Source: Tanytarsus gracilentus
Taxonomy: Eukaryota; Arthropoda; Insecta; Diptera; Chironomidae
Assembly (NCBI GenBank): GCA_038502055.1
Contig: JAXRKN010000044.1
Coordinates: forward strand, 716,001 to 780,000
Direction of reading: 5' to 3'
DNA length: 64,000 nt
In this document: positions 50,601-60,200 of the stretch, piece after piece
Numbering within the stretch: the stretch's first letter is position 1
Layout of the letters: each line of letters starts with the position of its first letter
Notes under the pieces: generated by a model
What the model was told of the DNA's origin: nothing
What the model saw: the letters and a program-made list of their open reading frames with translations, nothing else
The model's database searches: none
Position numbers and translations under genes: made by a program

Positions 50601-53600
50601 CGAGATAACATGTCAACTGCCACGATAATGTTGCGATACTTTTGAGCGCAGGCAATCGGCAAAGTTCCTTTTATGTCGATGCTAATTGAGTGGAAAGTGT
50701 CATGGGGAACTCTGAATTTTCCAATGGGGGGTGTCATATTATAATTTGGAAATTTTATAGCTGCACATTTTAGACACGTTTGTAAATGAAATTTAATATC
50801 TTCTCTCATGGCCGGCCACCAGAAATATTTTGACAATTCGTAATAGGTTGCCTTCACACCAGCATGAATTAATTTTTCATGCGTATCGACCACTAATGTC
50901 TGAATAGTCGAAGGTTCTGGAACTTTTCGATAATCGTCATTTAAGGCATTTCGATTGAAAGGAATTTTTTTCCAAAGAGTATCGTTTTCAATGTGATACT
51001 GGGGATAATTATCCGAATTTACTATTACTTCCCTTTTTAGTGTTTCAAACCAATTTTCCGATTTTAGAGAGTTGGAATTTAATACATTTAGGACGTTTTC
51101 TTCTAACGGTGCTCGTGATATGGCATCTGCCACAATCATGTCTTTGCCTGCTCGATGCTTTATTTTATTCACATATGGTTGTAACTCCAATACCCATCTA
51201 GCCAGTCTTCCCGTCAATACTTGCATGTTTAAAAGATATTGTAAGGCATAATGATCTGACAAAATCTTTAATTCATTAAATTCTATGTAATAACGAAAGT
51301 GTCTAATCGCTTTTATGACCGCTAGCATTTCTTTTTCAGTTGGTGCATATTTCTTTTCTGCCTCATTCAGTTTGTAACTATAGTATTCAATTACATATTC
51401 GCCTTGGTCATCCTCTTGCGTTAGAACGGCACCGATTCCAAAGTTACTTGCATCCGCTTGAATTGTCATAGGTAACGACCAATTAGGCTGTCTTATTACG
51501 GGCGCTTTCATCATGCTCGCCTTTAATCTCTCAAATGCAATTTTTCTCTCTTCTGTCCATTGCGCATGCATGTCTTTCTTTCTCGAAATTTCATAGAGTG
51601 GAGCACTCAACATTGCGTAGTCTTTTATAAATCTTCGGTACCAATTTGTGAACCCTAAAAATTGTTGGAGTTCCTTGGAATTTTTCGGAAGTTTCCATCG
51701 TTGGATCGTGTTAATTTTGTCCTGGTCCGTGTGAATTCCGTTCTTGTCTACTACGTGCCCCAGAATTTTTATTGATTTTAAAACACCGCTCGTCTTTTTT
51801 CGGCTGACCGTTAAATTGTGTGCGTTTAAGATTTCTGCTACCTTTTTAATATTCTCTATTAGCTGATCAAAGGTCACTCCCATAATTATAACGTCGTCCA
51901 AATAGTGGGTCACAAAAGGAGCTAATACGTTACCAAACATCATTTCCATTAATCTTGACTGGGTTGCTGGAGAGTTTACCAAACCAAAAGGCATTCTAAT
52001 AAATTGAAATTCACCTATGCCAGGCACCGAAAAAGCTGTTTTCTTTTTGTCTTTCTCATCGAGTTTGGTTTGTAAGAAGGCCTCATTTAAATCCAATCGC
52101 ACAAAATATTCCACCTTTAGTGGCAGAGTTTCTAATTTGTGTATCACGCCGCAATGCATTGCCCCTTCGCCACGAAAATCTCGCCCTGCGCCCCCGAATC
52201 CAAAATCGTGTACCCTCCCGCCGTATTCCCCGCACTGCCCACTGGGAGCGACATTCTCTAACCATTGCCCTGCCATCGGGCACTGTATCTCCTTCCCTGG
52301 CCCGGTGTTTCTATTTTCCTTTGTCCCTCCCCGGCTTTCCGCTCCCTGTCCAGGCACTTTCATAAGAATCTGTGACATCCGCGGGCCGTAAATGGGATTA
52401 TATATTGCATCTTTTTTTGTTCTTGGTGGTTTGTTTTTAATTCTTTTTCTTTTTCTTTTAGTTCTTTTTTGGTGGACGTTTGAATTTTGCTCCCATAAAT
52501 ATTTTCGACAGCTAGTTTTTTTTACAGCGTTGACACGACTCTTTGGAAACTTTTGGAGTCTCGCATCCCTTGCAGTGTTCAAACCACACGCCTCGTCGGG
52601 CAAAATTGCATTGATCTACTGTGTGTCCTTTATAGTGACAATTACTGCATACCAGCGTCAACACGTAAGCATTCACTTCTTCCTCCGTCATATTATTTTG
52701 TTCCGCATAATTCATGAATTGCATTTCTTTGAATTCCATAAAATCTCGGTCTTCCTCGGTGACATCACGACTATTTCCTCGGGTGATTTCGGGTGGTGCA
52801 GTGTCACTCTCTTCCTGATCTGGCTCATTTTGCATCATTTGTTGGTATGATTTGTGTTTGAATCTATCGCCGTTATTTTCAAATCTTTTACGCGGCCAAA
52901 AATTGTTGTTTGTCGCTCGATTTTGGTTGTTGGGAAAATTTCGGCTTGTCGTTGGCTCTTGTGTACTTCGCCATGCAGTAAAGTTACCTCTCTGTGTGTT
53001 GTTTGTGTCACGTGAGCGAAAGTTGTAGTTATTTGTATCTTTGAGAAACAAAAATGGGTCACTCGCTTTCTTCTGGGTATTTTTTGGTTTCACATTAACT
53101 TCAAAATCTGAGCACTTAGCCATTAAATCATCCATGTTCGTGGCGTTAACTTTGCACACGAAGTAGTCATAATGTAGGCCACGTTTTACCCGCTCCAATA
53201 GTTCCGTTTCCGTAACTGGTCGTGTAAGTTTGTTCGCGTGTTTTTTAATACGAGTTAAATATGTAATGAAATCCTCGCTGTCCTTTTGATTATGTCGGTG
53301 GTCTTCAAAATCTGCTCTCAGTTGCTCATCAGTTTGGCCCTGATTGAGATGAGTTTGCAAGGCTTTTGCGTAGTCATACCAGCTAGCGATCGTGCGACCA
53401 AAAGTTCTATGCCATTTCAATGCTTCTCCTTCTAACAAATATTCGATGTGGTTGAGAATGGCCTCACTTGTTATATCAGCTGTCGTCCTTTTTAACCATT
53501 CATCGGCGTGTTGCAGGAAATTACCTTGAGTTCCATCGAATTTGTTAGGCCAGCTTTTAATTGTGTTCACAATTTTCAGTTGTGTGTCATCAAATTTTCG

Positions 53601-56485
53601 TCTGGTGTCCGTTTGTGTGTTGGATCGGTAGTTTTGCACGTTCGGTGATGCCGAATTATTTGGTTGCTGTGCATAAACTTCCTGGCGTTGTCTATTACCC
53701 GTGTGCGGATAATTTTGTTCCATGTTTGGTGGGGGAACAGAGAAATTTGGCATTCTCTGGCCACCTTGTGGTTCATTTAATTGCGCGTAAGTGTGATTAT
53801 AACTGTCACTGAATTGATTTCCGAATGGCGGGATATTGTTAGATCCATTATTATGACCATTCGGTGGGGCATAGTTAGGCCCGTTACTGTATTGAACTTG
53901 TGAAGTGTTTGTGGGCATGTTGTTACCGTTATTAAACACATTTTGATTCACATTGTTTTGCGGCATGTAGTTAGGACCGATTTGATTTTCTTGGACCTTT
54001 GGATTTGCGATTCCCAGTTTTGCTAGGGGTGAGTACACTTTTTCCTTGCAAATATTAGTCATTCGTACATACAACATGTCCAATTCATTAATCTCATTGT
54101 ATGCTCTTGTTCTCGTTTCAGTCGGTAATTCATCGATAAGATGCCACACATTGAATATAATATCAAATGCACCCTCAAGCAGTGATTTTGCTTCATGTTG
54201 ACGTCTTACTTCTTTCCAGTCTTGAACATTCCACAATTGGATGAATAAGGAAGTCTCCTGCATCGCCATCAGTGCTCTTAATATGTCCACTCTTTCGTGT
54301 GTCAATGATGGATTTTGGTTTAATTGATACGCGATAAATTCATCATGATAAATTTCATTCATCACCTCCGCCGTAACCATTTCATTCTGTCGTCTCATTA
54401 TTTGATGCAGCGATTGTTGTGTCGCCGAAAGATGTCCATATGAAATTTGGAAACCAGGAGTTACACGTGGTTTTAAATTCATGACTCTGTGAGCTTGTTG
54501 TGGTGGCACTTGGTGCATGTTTGGAGGACTTTGTGATGGGAGGTGCACGCTGGAGCGTTGTGACTCGTCCCCGTCCGTTTGCATGCTTTCCGACTCCGGT
54601 TCTACTTCCGAAATATTTTCTACGTCGGAGTTATTTCCCTCTGAATATTCCCTTCTTTCTTCAAGGTGGTGGGATTGTGAATCTCGTTGAGTTGGCCGGC
54701 GATTATTGCGTCTTCTTGATAAATATCCACGTCGCGGTAGCCTAATTATGTGCTGTGCTCGTGGTATTATGGGTGTTGTGGGTGTGGGATTTACTCTACG
54801 TCGCCTAATGGGTGGTGTGATTTCTCGTAGCGTATTATTTTCGATCTCCGCCTGTCGTCTTCTCGCTCGAGTCTCTACCGGCATTACATTCAGCCCTCGA
54901 ACCCGGATATGATAGTCTTTGAAATCGTCTCTCTCGCCTGCTGAAGTGGTTGTGGCCTGTCTATTTTCGATTTCTCTTAAAATACGATAAGGGATTATAT
55001 TTTGATTTTCATGGTTATCATTCACCGATCCCGTCGAACTAGGGTTCAATTCTATCCGTGGGAGCCACGCTTCGCTTTGTAGCGGACTGCCCGCAATTGC
55101 AGCGCTTTCCGTTCGTTGTGTGATAACAGCTCCACGTGGTTGATTCGAGTGAAGTCCAATTTCCAGAAATGGGTCAAACAATTGCGTGATTGGTATCACC
55201 AACGGACGAAAATCTCGCACTTGCGGGTCAAATACCCGAAAAACCGACAATGTCTGCACTATTCGCGGATTTAACTGTGAGCCCCGACCACAATTTAGCT
55301 CCACGTTGAATAACGCTTGTCTGTCACTCATATATTTTTTCGCACGTTTTTTCCTCTTCTTTGACTCTTTCTTTTTTATTCTTTGACTTTTTATTTTTTG
55401 TCGTTCGCGTCCTTTCAACACTGAAATTTTAATGTACTTCAATAATTTTATCCATTAACAATATTTTTAATTAACAAAATAATAAATTTTTATTCAGAAA
55501 TCACGATAATTCAAAAATTTTATTTAAACGATGTGTGTAGATTTTTATATGAATATTCAGACTCCCTCTCCTGTCTCTTGTCTCTCGTTTCTCTCCTGTC
55601 TCGCTATAACGATTTTAAAAAATTGCGATTGGGGTCATGTTTGTTTCAAAAATTTAAGCACTTCCGAACCTTATTTTAATATTTTGAAATTAAAATAATT
55701 TAGAAAAGAAAGTCAGATTCAATTCCAGATATAATTTTTATTGGATATTCTGAATAGTTTTAGTTTAAACAGTGGTATAAAAAATGCTAATTTTCCGATT
55801 GTTAAACGCATGGGACTTTGACACTCGATAGCACCAATGTCTTGCATCAAAAGTTTCATTTTTGGGTTGAAATATTGTAGACCAACACACAAAGATTCAA
55901 TTTAACCAAAATTGGTTTTTAAATTAGCTACCACCTATTTATACCACTATTTGTATGAGATCAATCCAATGTGTGGCTTAAATTTAATTTAAATCGCACG
56001 ATTAATTGTAATCCGCCGTGCTAAGCACTCAAATTAAGCTAATTAATATTTTTTCCCCTCAGGTTGAAATGCACTTATATTTACAACAAAAACAACTTGT
56101 TGAGTTCTGTAAAACGAACAAAATTATTATGACTGCATATTCACCGCTCGGATCGCGCGGTATTGAAAAGCTTCTAAAAGATTCTGGAAAGGATTTTGTT
56201 GTGCCCAATTTATTGGAGAATGCGGTCGTTAAGGAGATTGCATCAAAACACAACAAAACAGCCGCACAAGTACTTTTGCGCTACAACCTTGAACTTGGCG
56301 TTTCAATAATTCCAAAGTCAACAAATGTTGACCGCTTGAAGCAAAACATTTCACTATTTGATTTTGGGCTAACCACCGCCGAGAAAGATAATCTTTCAAA
56401 ATTGGACGCAGGAATTCGTTTGTGTGAATTCAAAAATTTCTCGTTCTTTAAGGGCATTGAAACCCATGCAGAATATCCATTTTAA
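47627..56485 (+). CDS. Aldo-keto reductase, copy 2, split by an LTR retrotransposon
   Basis: Tandem duplicate of copy 1 with the same three-exon structure: 47627-48061, 48167-48286 and 56063-56485, in phase 0, 325 aa. The catalytic tetrad (Asp46, Tyr51, Lys80, His113) and the VSNFN, SPLGS and IPKST motifs are intact. No frameshift or stop is seen. Substitutions against copy 1 cluster near the active site (CAPVYENE versus CSPAYDNE) and in the loop after residue 120. Intron 2 is 7,776 bp because a 6,971-bp Gypsy-like element sits in it in antisense orientation. Splice sites are preserved (CAG-GTAAAA donor, CCCCTCAG acceptor), so a full product remains possible. AATAAA lies near 56612. Confidence 0.92.
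48287..48637. other. AKR copy 2 intron 2, left of the retroelement
   Basis: About 350 bp of ordinary AT-rich intron up to the insertion point. It ends in the target duplication acga (48634-48637). A short GATTAAAATC-like run is present near 48330. Confidence 0.7.
48638..49177 (-). repeat. 3' LTR (540 bp)
   Basis: On the minus strand it starts TATAGCGAG directly after the polypurine tract and ends CGCTACA at the target duplication. It matches the 5' LTR except for a 9-bp length difference around 48865-48890. The difference is in frame with the gag start contained in the LTR. The copy carries an ATG (48900) corresponding to the gag start, but that frame runs off into host sequence. Confidence 0.92.
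49178..49187 (-). other. Polypurine tract
   Basis: Minus-strand GGAAAGGAGA directly abuts the 3' LTR at 49177, the normal position of the plus-strand primer site of LTR elements. It fixes the LTR start at TATAGCG. Confidence 0.75.
49260..49571 (-). CDS. Retroelement third ORF with RRM-like fold (103 aa)
   Basis: An ATG-initiated ORF lies between the end of pol and the 3' LTR, the place where env sits in some elements. The sequence fits the RNA-recognition-motif topology b-a-b-b-a-b: RNP2-like VVAYNVP, helix MKISAIAEKFEQFGEI, strand MRIGID, RNP1-like KITVFISYDN, helix AISATRAKHAEI and strand SRVEIVSAE. The tail is basic (HKVRKRNINGH). No signal peptide or membrane segment is seen, so it is not an envelope protein. 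The aromatic residue of RNP1 is kept as Phe/Tyr. An RNA-binding role for the element's own transcript is an inference. Confidence 0.7.
   Translation of the reverse strand: MSSRDVVAYNVPRWMKISAIAEKFEQFGEIMRIGIDEKNRNKADKITVFISYDNAISATRAKHAEIITIEGSRVEIVSAEIPSDRRNHPHKVRKRNINGHQLG
49856..52603 (-). pseudogene. pol: pol: partial RT, RNase H, integrase; protease missing
   Basis: Open frame of 916 codons overlapping the end of gag by 92 nt in the +1-relative frame. The first codon is not ATG, so expression would need frameshifting. RT homology starts only near 52,130 (RLDLNEAFLQ) and continues with RMPFGLVNSPA and the catalytic YLDD box. RNase H shows ADASNFGIGAVL, the TEKEM Glu and LSDHYALQYLL. Integrase has the HHCC finger (HEKLIHAG ... 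CLKC) and the D, D, E triad in SIDIKG, YHDNGKQF and NPVERIN, with D-x34-E spacing. The D[ST]G protease box and the RT fingers (SPxxSPxVLVxKKDG, DYRxLN) are absent. In their place is a GC-rich segment at about 52140-52390. It is therefore judged defective. Confidence 0.9.
52140..52390. other. GC-rich foreign-looking segment inside pol
   Basis: By hand count the lines 52141-52380 are 55-62% G+C, while the rest of the element is under 40%. The translated stretch (Gly/Arg/Pro/Cys-rich) has no resemblance to Gypsy proteins and lies exactly where protease and the RT N-terminus should be. It keeps the frame open into RT. Confidence 0.75.
52512..55331 (-). CDS. gag: gag polyprotein starting inside the 5' LTR
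   Basis: Structural protein of the element. I place the start at the ATG at 55331 (MSDRQ). The open frame extends upstream, but only with non-ATG codons. This gives 939 aa, of which the first ~84 codons are encoded by the LTR itself. The middle is rich in Asn, Gln and Pro (low-complexity). A retrotransposon-gag-like region follows: WPNKFDGTQGNFLQHADEW, HIEYLLEGEALKWHR, QLRADFEDHRHNQKDSEDF, TELLERVKRGL. A zinc knuckle C-x2-C-x4-H-x4-C (CSNCHYKGHTVDQC) lies near the end, then a second Cys cluster. No break is seen. It is long for a Gypsy gag because of the low-complexity insert. Confidence 0.85.
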   Translation of the reverse strand: MSDRQALFNVELNCGRGSQLNPRIVQTLSVFRVFDPQVRDFRPLVIPITQLFDPFLEIGLHSNQPRGAVITQRTESAAIAGSPLQSEAWLPRIELNPSSTGSVNDNHENQNIIPYRILREIENRQATTTSAGERDDFKDYHIRVRGLNVMPVETRARRRQAEIENNTLREITPPIRRRRVNPTPTTPIIPRAQHIIRLPRRGYLSRRRNNRRPTQRDSQSHHLEERREYSEGNNSDVENISEVEPESESMQTDGDESQRSSVHLPSQSPPNMHQVPPQQAHRVMNLKPRVTPGFQISYGHLSATQQSLHQIMRRQNEMVTAEVMNEIYHDEFIAYQLNQNPSLTHERVDILRALMAMQETSLFIQLWNVQDWKEVRRQHEAKSLLEGAFDIIFNVWHLIDELPTETRTRAYNEINELDMLYVRMTNICKEKVYSPLAKLGIANPKVQENQIGPNYMPQNNVNQNVFNNGNNMPTNTSQVQYSNGPNYAPPNGHNNGSNNIPPFGNQFSDSYNHTYAQLNEPQGGQRMPNFSVPPPNMEQNYPHTGNRQRQEVYAQQPNNSASPNVQNYRSNTQTDTRRKFDDTQLKIVNTIKSWPNKFDGTQGNFLQHADEWLKRTTADITSEAILNHIEYLLEGEALKWHRTFGRTIASWYDYAKALQTHLNQGQTDEQLRADFEDHRHNQKDSEDFITYLTRIKKHANKLTRPVTETELLERVKRGLHYDYFVCKVNATNMDDLMAKCSDFEVNVKPKNTQKKASDPFLFLKDTNNYNFRSRDTNNTQRGNFTAWRSTQEPTTSRNFPNNQNRATNNNFWPRKRFENNGDRFKHKSYQQMMQNEPDQEESDTAPPEITRGNSRDVTEEDRDFMEFKEMQFMNYAEQNNMTEEEVNAYVLTLVCSNCHYKGHTVDQCNFARRGVWFEHCKGCETPKVSKESCQRCKKN
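55050..55067 (-). other. Candidate primer-binding site, inside gag
   Basis: Ten nucleotides inside the 5' LTR edge the minus strand reads TGGCTCCCACGGATAGAA. Its complement has the layout of a tRNA 3' end: a GGTTCAATTC T-arm loop, a 7-nt acceptor strand, a discriminator G and CCA. The GTTCAATTC loop and GGGAGCCA end recall eukaryotic tRNA-Asp, with mismatches between. The site is translated as part of gag. Confidence 0.4.
55078..55608 (-). repeat. 5' LTR (531 bp), carrying the gag start
   Basis: On the minus strand it begins TATAGCGAGACAGGAGAG, a GAGA-rich U3. It then has a CATATAAAAATC TATA-like box near 55545, an AATAAA near 55520 and the gag ATG at 55331, and it ends CGCTACA. It is 9 bp shorter than the 3' LTR. 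Confidence 0.92.
55609..56062. other. AKR copy 2 intron 2, right of the retroelement
   Basis: Starts with the target duplication acga (55609-55612) and continues as ordinary AT-rich intron to the acceptor at 56062. No feature was recognised. Confidence 0.7.
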
Positions 56486-57224
56486 ATCAAAATTTTGGAG
56501 TCATAAAAATTTACAAAAAATTTGTTACCTATGATTTCACTTTAAATTTTTATTTGATACTTTAATCGAATTTTTAACGTTTTATCCACACGCCACTGTT
56601 TTTAGAGCGAATAATAAATAAATCATCCATTAAAATTTCCATCATGTGTCCTAATTTTTTTTAATTTTAAATATCTATTTTTTTCGTCTTTGTTGATTTG
56701 AGTCAGCTGAGCCGGAACTATGTCCTCCTGAAAATAGAAAAACAAATATTTGCGCGTGAAATGTGAAGCAGTAAACAATTTGAAACAACAGGAAAACAAT
56801 TTTTAATGAAAAGAAAAAGGTGCTCAACTTACAGCATTCAGATGAATTTAATCCACTTTAAATTAAAACTTAAAACATGCAAAAAGTATGAGAAAAACCA
56901 AAAGAAGGCAAACACCAATCAAGAATTTGTGATATGAATTAATGATGAAAATTTAACTTATAATTTTTATTTTTTTTGATAAAGACTTTATGATTTGTTT
57001 TTGCTACAAATGACTTATGAACTAAAAACCTAATGTATGGAAGCCAATGAAAACTTTCAATAATTTTCGTTTCACCACAATTAATGTTCTCTAATTTTTA
57101 CAATGATTTTATGAGGCATGAATGAATTAAGTGCAACTACACAGCATAAAAGAAAAAAAATAATGATAAAGCACAACACTGATAGGAAAGTTTTTTTTTT
57201 GGTGGCTCAATGGAAAAAGAACAT
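56486..57224. other. Convergent 3' region between AKR copy 2 and Tango1
   Basis: The left part is homologous to the 3' flank of AKR copy 1 up to a ttttttcgtctt block (near 56685). An aaacaccaatcaaga block at about 56905 corresponds to 47242, so about 210 bp are present here that copy 1 lacks. The right part should be the Tango1 3' UTR. Confidence 0.6.
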
Positions 57225-60200
57225 TTACCAATCATCAATTTCGTCGGAACACGACGATGACGATGAGGATGACCACCGATTAGAAGTTTCTTTACCTTTT
57301 GATTTTTTACTGCGATCAGATGGCGAGTTGTAGCTGCGTCGTGGACTTGGTGGTGGACTGTCAGCGTAGTCTGTTTCTGTTTCAAATGCTGTATAGTCGT
57401 CATATCTGCTATCGGGTGAATATCGACCGCTTCGTCGAGGACTATATCGATCACGTTCATCTCTCATTGTTGGTGTGAATCTCTTTGGCGGAGGAGACAT
57501 TAATCGACCTAAAGGAGGCATCATTTCACCGGGTGGCATGAAAGGAGGTAAAAATCCGGGCATAAATGGCGGTGGAGGCATCATCATAGGTGGTTGTGAT
57601 GACATCACGCCGGGCATTGAGGGCATTGGTGGCATTGAAGTCATATTTGGCGATTCTACTCGCATTGGCGACGGTACGTTGTTCAGAGAATCGTTATGAA
57701 CTGGTGGCATGCCATCTATTAGGAAAATAAATTAAATTTAGTCATTTTAAAGGGTGATAACTCACTTAATAAATCATTTGCACCCGATGGATTTTCAGCT
57801 ATCGATGTAAGTCTCCGCCGAAGTGCAGCCGCTTCCATTCGTGACTCTTCAAGTTTTCTCTCTGCTTGACGCGCATTCAGCCAAGCGTTGTGAGCCTGCG
57901 CTTCAATGGAAGATATATTAAGTTTATGTGCAGCAACTTGAGCTTCAATTTCAGCACGAAGCGAATCATTTTGTGATCTAAAAGAAGTTATTTAATTAAA
58001 TCTCTTTAACAAAAATTAAGTTACTAACTTTAACGCTTGAATTTCTCCATTTAGTCCTTGAACTTTTTCAACTGTACTAGTAGTTTCCCCTTGCTGTTTC
58101 ATCGCCCGAGCTTTTTCTTCACTCAACTCAAGTTGTAGGCGCATTTCGGTCTCTTTAAAATACGCTGACAGCACATCCAATCTGGTTTGTGCCTCCAATT
58201 TTTCTTTTTCAGCTACACCAAATTCTTTCTTTAAACTCGACATTTCATCACTAACAATTTTGACACGATCCTCTAAAAGTTTTCGAGCATCTCCCTCCGT
58301 CTGTAACTGCTCGTGTAAGGTACTCTTTTCTTTTGTCACGGCAAGTAGATCCGCTTTCAAATCAGCGACATCGAGTATATTTTTTAAATCGCCCTTATTT
58401 TTTTTCAATGTATTAAGAACTTCTTCAAGTGCCTGCACTCTAGCTTCCGATGAGTTGAGAAGTTTTTTCGTTTCTTCAAACTTTCCAGCATATGAAGTCA
58501 ATTCACTATTAAGCCTAGTCACTTCTGAATTTCTCTCTTCGATAATTTGATTTACTTGAAAGTCGCTATCGCGTTTGAGATTTTCTAACTCAACCTGAAG
58601 ATTTGAACGCTCCAAAACGATGGCATCAAACTCTTGCTGATAAGTTTCGACATCTTTTAAAGTTTTATTGTTAAATTCGGCTAGTTGAATTTGCAGCTCT
58701 GTATTTTCACGCGATTTTGCAGCGAGCGTTTCATTCATGGTGATTATTGTGTCTAAAAAAAATTAAAACATGAAATTTTTTGGCACAACTAAAATTAAAT
58801 AATTACCTTGTTGTTCGTTTAACTGCTGCTGCAAATCTTCTACTGAACTAATAATTGAGTCACTTCCGTTTTGATTGCTGAGCAATTCAGAGACCATTTT
58901 ATTGAGTTCGAGGCCATCTTCAGCGGCTGCTTCGAGTTCCTTTTCCAGTGAGCTTATTTTATCAGCCATTTCCACCTTAATCTGTTCACTATCTTCGAGT
59001 TCTTTTTTTAATGCAATAACCATGTCATTTGAGCCAAACGAATTGTCTTCAATGCTCGTTAATTTTTGCTTTGTGTTTACAATATCACCTTTAAGCATTT
59101 CATTTTCTTTTGAACATGCCATTAGATAACGTTCTAACTCATTAACCTTATTAATTAGTGGACCCTCCTTTCTCGCACGATTAATGAAATAATATCCAAA
59201 AACAAAAATTAGGGTCGTTAGTGAGGTAAGTCCTAAACTTATAATCAAGTCCATTCTCTGCAGCGCTTCCTCCAAAAACATACTCAAATATTGATCGAAA
59301 GTCTTGCGACTAACTAAAGTTTCTTCCTTTGTGAATTTTGCTTGGCTCGTAAGCGATTGTGGACAATTTTCCGAGTCTATCTTTTCACAGAAGCCCTCAT
59401 CAACTAAAATAATTTATACACATTAAAAGAAAGGGAGACAATAACAAAGAATGACTCACCATTGGAAGAGACGATCGGCTCATTTTCTCTCAAATTTTCA
59501 ACGCTCTCTTTCTTATCGCCAAAAATTGTTTTAAATAGTCCGCCAAGGAAGCCAGGTTTTCTCTCAAGTGATTCGTCAATTATGTTCTCGATGACAGCTG
59601 GCTGTTCCGCTACTTCTTCTTGCGAATGATGAGGGGAATTTTCGATATGTGGATGATGTCCGTGGGAATGTCCATGATCATCGTGACTATGCGAGTCATG
59701 TGAATGGACGGAATGCTCCTGGTTTTCGTGGCCATGAGAATGTCTATGATCATCGTAATGGCTGTGCGAATGTCCGTGACCATGTGAGTGGCTATCCTGG
59801 TTATCAACACCATGCGAGTGTCCATGAGAATGGCTATGAGGAGATGGCACTTGCTCAACACTTCCAACTCCCTCGTGGTCGTGCATTTTATGTGATAGCT
59901 TTTCATCAAAACGTCTAAGCAGCATATCACCAGGAGGTGTAGGTAGAGTTTGCTTTATTTCCTCGACAACTTGAGGTGTTTCTTCAACTTTTGGAGGAGT
60001 TTGAGTGGTTTCTTCAACTTTTGGAGGAGTTTGAGTGGTTTCTTCAACTTTTGGAGGAGCTTGAGTGGTTTCTTCAACTTTTGGAGGAGTTTGAGTGGTT
60101 TCTTCGATATTGGGAGTTTCAGTTACAATTTCCATCGGAATTGTTGTAGTCTCAGGCGCCACTAAAATTGGCTCCTCTGTTCTTATTTCGGGTGGAAGTG

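Larger units (their letters stand above)
48638..55608 (-). mobile_element. Ty3/Gypsy-like LTR retrotransposon, full length
   Basis: A 6,971-bp element lies on the minus strand inside the last intron of AKR copy 2. It has two LTRs (55078-55608 at 5', 48638-49177 at 3'), flanking 4-bp duplications acga (48634-48637, 55609-55612) and a polypurine tract GGAAAGGAGA abutting the 3' LTR (49178-49187). It encodes gag with a CCHC knuckle, pol in the order RT-RNase H-integrase (the Gypsy order) and a third small ORF. The near-identical LTRs indicate a recent insertion. It is probably non-autonomous now, because protease and the RT N-terminus are missing. Confidence 0.95.

Noticed and set aside
52392..52850. 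152-codon plus-strand frame in the retroelement
   Set aside because: Antisense to the gag end and pol start, hydrophobic low-complexity translation, no family.
56700..56745. Possible extra Tango1 last exon after a TTTTCAG acceptor on minus
   Set aside because: Joining it to the GTAAATG after the last exon would add only two residues before a stop. The stop at 57225 is simpler.
59649..60165. Plus-strand frames opposite the Tango1 His-rich and TTQTPPK repeats
   Set aside because: Shadows of the repeats on the minus strand. Periodicity explains the open frame.
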